Origin: JAAYGD01 sp964428195
Lineage (GTDB): Bacteria; Bacillota_I; Bacilli_A; RF39; UBA660
DNA: 27,081 bases
Direction of reading: 5' to 3'
Assembly (NCBI GenBank): GCA_964428195.1
Contig: CAYRXC010000007.1
Span: forward strand, 1 to 27,081
Shown here: positions 22,270 through 27,081 of the stretch, in pieces
Numbering within the stretch: the stretch's first letter is position 1
How the letters are laid out: the number at the start of each line of letters is the position of its first letter
The notes under the pieces: generated by a model
What the model was told of the DNA's origin: nothing
What the model saw: only the letters and a program-made list of their open reading frames with translations
Databases searched by the model: none
Made by a program: the position numbers and the translations under genes

Positions 22270-22905
22270 TCTATTTTCAAGGAGTATTATTATTGTAACT
22301 ACTCCAATCACAATAACTACAAATATAATATATACATAATAATCTAGTATAAATGTAATTATATTTCCTTCTTTTTTTTCACTCTTTTTAACACTTTCTT
22401 CATCTTTCTCGATTATTTCTTTACTTTTTTCATATTCTTTTATTTTCTTTTCAAACTCTTCTCTAGTTATACTTGTGTTTACATTTTCTTTACAAAGAAA
22501 ATACTCTTCATTTCCTACACATAACTCATCATCTTTGTATATATTAAAATATGGAACACTAAGTGTCTTGATAGAAACATCAAATCCATCACATATTCCA
22601 CTAGGTGTAGCATAAACGTCTAGTTTTAAAATAGTTCCCGGTAGTATTTTATATATTATATTATTAGTAACAGTATAAATATTCTTATCATATTCCACAA
22701 TAACATCTTGATTCATATTATGAATTGTAATCTTATAATATATTTGTTCCTTTTCTTTATATTTTTCCAATTCATAATTAAAATTCAAAACATCATTTCT
22801 TAGTCTTGCTTTCTCTTTTAATGTACACAAAGGATTTAAAGTGTCATTATATGAGAACACTTTTATTGGAAATAATATAACTAATAATAATAATAAATAT
22901 TTCAT
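22252..22905 (-). CDS. Secreted, C-terminally membrane-anchored protein of unknown function (217 aa)
   Basis: I do not recognise a family. A signal peptide covers about residues 1-18 (KYLLLLLVILFPIKVFS). An extracellular beta-rich domain has four cysteines (C27, C105, C129, C138) that could form two disulfides. A charged helical or coiled-coil stem follows at 147-178. One transmembrane helix covers about 186-209, with a basic cytoplasmic tail NRKKRIL. This is the layout of an extracellular receptor or surface protein held by a C-terminal anchor; there is no LPxTG motif. AAAGGGG lies before the ATG. It is read from its own promoter after the serS terminator and ends tail-to-tail with tmcAL. 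Confidence 0.85.
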   Translation of the reverse strand: MKYLLLLLVILFPIKVFSYNDTLNPLCTLKEKARLRNDVLNFNYELEKYKEKEQIYYKITIHNMNQDVIVEYDKNIYTVTNNIIYKILPGTILKLDVYATPSGICDGFDVSIKTLSVPYFNIYKDDELCVGNEEYFLCKENVNTSITREEFEKKIKEYEKSKEIIEKDEESVKKSEKKEGNIITFILDYYVYIIFVVIVIGVVTIIILLENRKKRIL

Positions 22906-22927
22906 ATATCCCCTTTATCATATAAAA

Positions 22928-22936
22928 ATTATAACA
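22928..22936 (-). promoter_or_regulatory. Extended -10 promoter of the 217-aa gene
   Basis: TGT-TATAAT on the minus strand (-10 at 22928-22933), 22 bases before the ATG. The -35 position falls in the T-run of the serS terminator. Confidence 0.6.
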
Positions 22937-22956
22937 TATTTTATAATATAAAAAAA

Positions 22957-22984
22957 GAAAAGAACTATTTTATTATTTCTTTTC
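22957..22984 (-). terminator. Rho-independent terminator of serS, nested in its 3' end
   Basis: GAAAAGAA and TTCTTTTC pair over 8 bases with a 12-base loop, followed by seven T on the minus strand. The serS stop codon lies at the edge of the loop. Confidence 0.75.
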
Positions 22985-24239
22985 CTCCCATATATGGTCT
23001 TAAGGCTAATGGTATTTTTATGCTACCATCTTCTTGATAATTATTTTCAATAAATGCTATCAAAGCTCTTGGAGTCGCTAATACTGTATTATTTAAAGTA
23101 GACAAATATTCATTATTATTCTTTTTTACTCTAATACCCAATCTTCTAGCTTGTGCATCTCCTAATCTAGAACAACTGCCCACTTCAAAATATTCTTTAT
23201 TTCTTGGGCTCCATGCTTCGATATCACAAGATTTGACCTTTAAATTTGCCAAATCTCCACTACAACATTCTAAAGTTCTTACTGGGATATCTAAACTTCT
23301 AAAAAAATCAACAGTATATTTCCACATTTTGTTATACCATTCACTTTCTTGCTCTTTTTCACATATTACAATCATTTCTTGCTTTTCAAATTGATGAACT
23401 CTAAATATACCTCTTTCTTCTATACCGTGTGCTCCAACTTCTTTTCTAAAGCAAGGAGAGTAAGATGTCATCTTAATTGGCAACTCTTCTACTTTTAATA
23501 TTTGATCTTTAAACTTTCCAATAACAGAATGTTCTGAAGTACCAATTAAATATAAGTCCTCATTCTCTATTTTGTACATCATTGAATTCATTTCATCGAA
23601 ACTCATTACTCCCTTTACTACATCCCCTCTTATCATAAAAGGAGGAATACAATAAGCAAAACCTTGTTCAATCATATAGTCTCTAGCATAGGATAACATT
23701 GCAGAATGGAGTCTTGCGATATCCCCCGTTAAATAATAAAAACCACTACCACTAGTTCTACCTGAACTATCTTTGTCCAAACCATTATATTTTGTAATTA
23801 TATCGGCATGATATGGTATTTCATAGTTTGGAACAAGAGGCTCTCCAAACTTCTCAACTTCTACATTTTCGCTGCTATCTTTACCTATCGGAACACTATT
23901 GTCTATTATTTGAGGAATTGTCATCATTAATTCCTCTATCTTTTTTCTAATTTCTATTTCATCATTTTCCAAAGACACTAGTGAATTATTGATCGTTAAT
24001 ACTTCTTCTTTTATATTGTTAGCTTCCTCTTTTTTTCCTTCTCTCATCAAAAAACCAATCTTATCACTAAAATCGTTTCTATTCTTTCTAAGATTGTCAG
24101 CTTCTACTTTAATATTTCTAAATTTCTCATCCAATTCTTTTACTTGATCGACAATAACTATCTTTTCATCTTGAAATTTTTTTCTAATGTTCTCTTTTAC
24201 AAGTTCAGGGTTATCTCTAATTAATTTAATATCTATCAT
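22965..24239 (-). CDS. serS: Seryl-tRNA synthetase
   Basis: Class II synthetase that charges tRNA-Ser and tRNA-Sec. The 424 residues are the normal length. The N-terminal tRNA-binding coiled coil covers about 28-100 (KELDEKFRNIKVEADNLRKNRND...). The catalytic domain has motif 2 SPCFRKEVGAHGIEERGIFRVHQFEKQE and motif 3 NNTVLATPRALIAFIENNYQEDGSIKIPLALRPYMGG. CCSGDLANLKVKSCDIEAWSP is also typical. GAGGAG lies six bases before the ATG. No T-box leader is present. It is downstream of pilD with its own promoter and ends in a terminator. Confidence 0.97.
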   Translation of the reverse strand: MIDIKLIRDNPELVKENIRKKFQDEKIVIVDQVKELDEKFRNIKVEADNLRKNRNDFSDKIGFLMREGKKEEANNIKEEVLTINNSLVSLENDEIEIRKKIEELMMTIPQIIDNSVPIGKDSSENVEVEKFGEPLVPNYEIPYHADIITKYNGLDKDSSGRTSGSGFYYLTGDIARLHSAMLSYARDYMIEQGFAYCIPPFMIRGDVVKGVMSFDEMNSMMYKIENEDLYLIGTSEHSVIGKFKDQILKVEELPIKMTSYSPCFRKEVGAHGIEERGIFRVHQFEKQEMIVICEKEQESEWYNKMWKYTVDFFRSLDIPVRTLECCSGDLANLKVKSCDIEAWSPRNKEYFEVGSCSRLGDAQARRLGIRVKKNNNEYLSTLNNTVLATPRALIAFIENNYQEDGSIKIPLALRPYMGGKEIIK

Positions 24240-24275
24240 ATAATACTCCTCAATGCACTTTCTTTAATATTGCCA

Positions 24276-24304
24276 ATTATATCAAAAAAGAATCAATAAA
24301 ACAA
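24276..24304 (-). promoter_or_regulatory. Promoter of serS, overlapping the end of pilD
   Basis: TTGTTT (24299-24304), a 17-base spacer and TATAAT (24276-24281), with the extended TGA, on the minus strand. The -35 lies in the last codons of pilD. The serS ATG follows 36 bases after the -10. Confidence 0.65.
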
Positions 24305-25057
24305 TCTAAATATATCCAAAGCAGATAAACCTAAATAGTATAAAATTATAGCTCCTAGACACAAATAAGGCCCGAATGGAAGCATATGTTCTTTATCTTT
24401 AAAGTAAAAATAAAGAGATATTGGAAATGCTAATATTGCACCCACAAAAACAGAAATTAAAGCATTTTCCCATCCCAATAGCAAACCAATAATGAGCAAT
24501 AATTTAATATCTCCTCCCCCTAAAGTCTCTTTTTTAAATAAAAAATCTCCAAGCAACTTAATAAGAAGCATAAATGTAAAAGGAACAAATGCATCTGATA
24601 TAATGCCCATCCAACCATGTGGACCATTAATAACAAAAGATAATACAATCAAAACCATAAAGAAAAAAACTATAATCTCATCTGGAATAATCATATATTT
24701 AGTATCCGATACTATTACTATGCTCATCATAGAAACAAAAATCAAGGAAACTGCAAGTTCAATTGAAAATCCAAAAACAATATAAGAAATAAAAAACATA
24801 ACTCCAGTAAATAATTCAACAAAAGGATATATATAGCTTATTTCTTCCCTACACTTTCTACATTTTCCTTTCAAAAACAAAAAAGAAAAAATAGGAATTA
24901 AATCCAATATTTTTAATCTATAATTACACTTAGTACAATGAGATGGAGGAAAAGCTATCGATTCTTTCTTTGGTAACCTTAAACCAACAACATTGTAAAA
25001 AGATCCAAAAAAAGTACCTATAAAAAAGAAAAAAAGCGAATAATAAGTTGTGCTCAT
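24293..25057 (-). CDS. pilD: Prepilin peptidase (A24 family), type IV pilus/competence type
   Basis: Bifunctional membrane aspartyl protease that cuts the leader from prepilins and methylates the new N-terminus. The 254 residues hold about eight hydrophobic segments. The N-methylase region has FGSFYNVVGLRLPK and the two zinc pairs C41/C44 and C66/C69. The protease aspartates are D118 in VSDTKYMIIPDEI and D183 in LGGGDIKLLL. PilD and ComC proteins share this layout, so the exact system (type IV pilus or competence pseudopilus) is open. AGGAG precedes the ATG. It lies 11 bases after pilC, so the two are cotranscribed. Confidence 0.95.
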   Translation of the reverse strand: MSTTYYSLFFFFIGTFFGSFYNVVGLRLPKKESIAFPPSHCTKCNYRLKILDLIPIFSFLFLKGKCRKCREEISYIYPFVELFTGVMFFISYIVFGFSIELAVSLIFVSMMSIVIVSDTKYMIIPDEIIVFFFMVLIVLSFVINGPHGWMGIISDAFVPFTFMLLIKLLGDFLFKKETLGGGDIKLLLIIGLLLGWENALISVFVGAILAFPISLYFYFKDKEHMLPFGPYLCLGAIILYYLGLSALDIFRLFY

Positions 25058-25068
25058 ATTTATTTCTC

Positions 25069-27081
25069 CTACATAATTTCTTGATACATATTAAACATTG
25101 GCAATATAACAGACATCAATATTATTCCAACCAAAACAGTTAATACAACTATCATTATTGGTTCTATAAATGTTTTTATTTGATTAACAGCATTTTTGTG
25201 TTGTAATTGATAAAAATTAGATACTTTCATCATCATGTCGCCTAATTCTCCAGTTTTTTCACCAGTCAATAACATCTCATATGCAATCGTTGGGAAAGCC
25301 CATTGATTCTTAAATGCATTGGAAATAGGACTTCCTTTAGCTAAGTTTGTTATGGTATCAAATATTAACATTTTATAAATTTCATTTTCTGTTATTTTAC
25401 TTAATACTTCCATACTGTCAGTAATAAATACGTTGTGATTCAACAAAGATCCAAACGTTTTAGTAAAAATTGTTACCTCGTTATACATTATAATCTTGCC
25501 AAAAACAGGAGTATGCATCATAGTATACTGAACAAATATTCTAAATACCTTTATAGATTTATATAAATATTTAAACAAGAATATTAACAATGCAATTCCG
25601 ACCACTATATATATTATATTTTTTTGTAAAAATTTGCTTATGTTAATTATTGCTTTAGTTATATCGGGTAATTCTGCTTCCATTTCTCTATATATTCCAA
25701 CAAATTCTGGAATAACAAATACTAAAATGAATATAATAACCAAAGTTGCAAAAGAGAATATTACTAAAGGATAAGTCATTGCTGATTTCATTTGCTTTCT
25801 CGTTTTATTCATCTCGTCATAATAAACAGCCATATCATCTAGTACTTCCGGTAAGTTTCCGGCCATTTCAGATGATTTAATCATATTAACAAGTAACTTT
25901 GGGAATGAATCTCCTTGTTTTTCTAAAGAATCACTGAAGTTTTCTCCCATAGTAAGTTCATAAGCAATCGATTTATATAAATTCCTTAATTTTGCTTTTC
26001 TTGTATCGGTTTGTTTCTCTAATATTTTTATAGAATCCAATAAAGGTAATCCTGATTTTAAAAATGTTGATAACTGTGTTAAAAAGAAAACCAAATCAGT
26101 TACTTTTATTTTACCTTTGTTAAATTTCGAAAATACACCATTTCCATAACTTCTTTGAGGTGTAATTTCATATACTTCATATCCTTCTGAAAGTAAAAAT
26201 GAATGAACATCCAATTTCGAGAATGCAGGGAAATATCCCGTCTCAACAACACCAGTATCTACCTTTTTTGCAACATACTTATAATAAATTTTTTGTTCGC
26301 TTCTTACTGCATCTTCACCTTCAAAATTTATTAACAATACTTGTCTTGCTAATTCAGCTTTATTTTCTCGATCTTTAATTATAGATAAATTATTATACCA
26401 TTTTTTGAATTTTTCTTTGAAAGGAATTGTTTCTTCAGATTTTTCCTTCTCTTCGAGTTTTGCTTGCTTTAATTTACTTGCATTTTCTTTTCTGCTCTTT
26501 ATTGATTCTTCTCTCTCTTTTTTAATCTTTGCTTCTTTTTCAATCTTGTCAATCAATAATTTTTCTTTAAGTCTTTTCTTTTCAAGCATCAATTTTACTT
26601 TTTCTTCTTGTTTCTTCTTTTTTGCATTGATTTTTTCTTGTCTTATTTCTCTTTTTTGTTCTAATACCAATTCCTTTGCTTTTTTAGCTACTTCTTTTTC
26701 TTCATTTCTTTTTTCTAATAGCTTTCTTTTTTCTTCGGCCTTAACAAACTTCTCTTGTTCTTTTCTCAATAATTCTGCTTCTTTTTTTAATTCCTTCTCT
26801 GTTTTTTCTTGAACTAAAGATAAGTCAATTTGATTACTTTTAGTAGCTACATTTTTCCAAGAGAATAAATGTTTTTTCTCTTTTACAGGTCCAAAAATAT
26901 TTCCATTATTTTGTTTTTGATCTGGATATTCAATAGATGAAATATCATTTGAAACAAGTCCCCCTTGTTTATTGAGAATATTTCTTTGTTCTTTTCTTTC
27001 TTCTTTTATTCTCTTTTTTTCTAGTCTTTCATCAATTTTTCTTTGTCTTTCTGCATTTCTTTTTTCTATTTTCAAATATTT
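25069..27081 (-). CDS. pilC: PilC/GspF-family inner-membrane platform protein, 5' end beyond the window
   Basis: Membrane platform of type IV pilus or type II secretion machines that couples the assembly ATPase to pilin insertion. The reading frame is open to the window edge, so the true start is probably outside; residue numbers count from a TTG at 27075. Residues 264-318 are the usual PilC N-terminal segment (YYKYVAKKVDTG...). Two GspF domains follow (about 327-460 and 533-660), with TM helices near 436-456, 487-503 and 638-663. Typical motifs are LSTFLKSGLPLLDSI, SSEMAGNLPEVL and GEKTGELGDMM. The first about 220 residues are extraordinary: a lysine/glutamate/arginine-rich helix with almost no hydrophobic core, not found in ordinary PilC proteins of about 400 residues. 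It is upstream of pilD in the same operon. Confidence 0.9.
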   Translation of the reverse strand, partial: KYLKIEKRNAERQRKIDERLEKKRIKEERKEQRNILNKQGGLVSNDISSIEYPDQKQNNGNIFGPVKEKKHLFSWKNVATKSNQIDLSLVQEKTEKELKKEAELLRKEQEKFVKAEEKRKLLEKRNEEKEVAKKAKELVLEQKREIRQEKINAKKKKQEEKVKLMLEKKRLKEKLLIDKIEKEAKIKKEREESIKSRKENASKLKQAKLEEKEKSEETIPFKEKFKKWYNNLSIIKDRENKAELARQVLLINFEGEDAVRSEQKIYYKYVAKKVDTGVVETGYFPAFSKLDVHSFLLSEGYEVYEITPQRSYGNGVFSKFNKGKIKVTDLVFFLTQLSTFLKSGLPLLDSIKILEKQTDTRKAKLRNLYKSIAYELTMGENFSDSLEKQGDSFPKLLVNMIKSSEMAGNLPEVLDDMAVYYDEMNKTRKQMKSAMTYPLVIFSFATLVIIFILVFVIPEFVGIYREMEAELPDITKAIINISKFLQKNIIYIVVGIALLIFLFKYLYKSIKVFRIFVQYTMMHTPVFGKIIMYNEVTIFTKTFGSLLNHNVFITDSMEVLSKITENEIYKMLIFDTITNLAKGSPISNAFKNQWAFPTIAYEMLLTGEKTGELGDMMMKVSNFYQLQHKNAVNQIKTFIEPIMIVVLTVLVGIILMSVILPMFNMYQEIM

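Noticed and set aside
14790..24292. T-box riboswitches before glyQS or serS
   Set aside because: glyQS is inside an operon with a 9-base gap. serS has only 53 bases upstream, filled by its promoter. No T-box sequence or specifier stem fits.
26405..26812. Plus-strand serine/phenylalanine-rich frame of about 135 codons
   Set aside because: It is the antisense shadow of the lysine/glutamate-rich helix of pilC; there is no ribosome site and the composition mirrors AAA/GAA codons.
1..27081. Mycoplasma-type code (TGA as tryptophan)
   Set aside because: Several genes end at TGA at the family-typical length (rnfC, hemW, cdd, vanZ, pilD), and TGG is used for tryptophan.
1..27081. Mobile elements, CRISPR, tRNA genes or a prophage
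   Set aside because: No transposase, integrase, direct-repeat arrays, cloverleaf-like segments or phage genes were found; the intergenic spaces are too short and are accounted for by promoters and terminators.

Overview
The window is 27 kb of very AT-rich, densely packed bacterial chromosome carrying 30 protein genes. The housekeeping clusters are Bacillota-type: hrcA-grpE-dnaK-dnaJ under a CIRCE operator, lepA-hemW, ybeY-dgkA-cdd-era-recO with a single-chain glycyl-tRNA synthetase, rpsU-yqeY, and YceD(DUF177)-rpmF divergent from tmcAL. TGA is used as a stop codon and tryptophan is TGG, so this is genetic code 11, not a Mycoplasma code. The extreme AT content, gene order and short intergenic spaces suggest an uncultured, gut-type, small-genome Bacillota (RF39- or TANB77-like). 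That placement is inference. No tRNA, rRNA, insertion sequence, CRISPR array or prophage is visible, and no gap without a gene exceeds about 165 bases.

Layout, left to right. Positions 76-1882 (minus) hold a one-TM protein of unknown function followed by mtaB (tRNA methylthiotransferase). Positions 2046-3625 (plus) hold a single-domain Clp-type AAA+ ATPase and a small soluble protein of unknown function. This is the least explained part of the window; it is divergently transcribed from the 168-aa/mtaB pair across two mirror-image promoters. Positions 3643-8169 (minus) are the heat-shock operon hrcA-grpE-dnaK-dnaJ with promoter and CIRCE. Positions 8212-10532 (minus) are a two-gene rnfC-rnfD unit without rnfG, E, A or B. 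Positions 10656-14789 (minus) are yqeG (HAD phosphatase) and lepA-hemW-trmH-family methyltransferase.

Positions 14861-19693 (minus) form one operon: vanZ-like, ybeY, dgkA, cdd, era, recO, glyQS. It handles ribosome maturation and GTPase work, lipid-carrier recycling, pyrimidine salvage, recombination and tRNA charging. Positions 19738-20381 (minus) are rpsU-yqeY. Positions 20462-21099 (minus) are the YceD-family gene and rpmF, facing away from tmcAL (21184-22257, plus). tmcAL ends tail-to-tail with a secreted, membrane-anchored protein of unknown function (22252-22905, minus). Positions 22965-27081 (minus) are serS and the type IV pilus/type II secretion genes pilD and pilC. pilC runs off the right edge and carries an unusual lysine/glutamate-rich extension.

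Three patterns recur. Promoters usually have an extended -10 (TGnTATAAT or close) lying only about 15-36 bases before the start codon. Shine-Dalgarno sites are strong. Many terminator hairpins are nested in the last codons or stop codon of the gene they terminate, so genes, terminators and the next promoter are packed into a few dozen bases.
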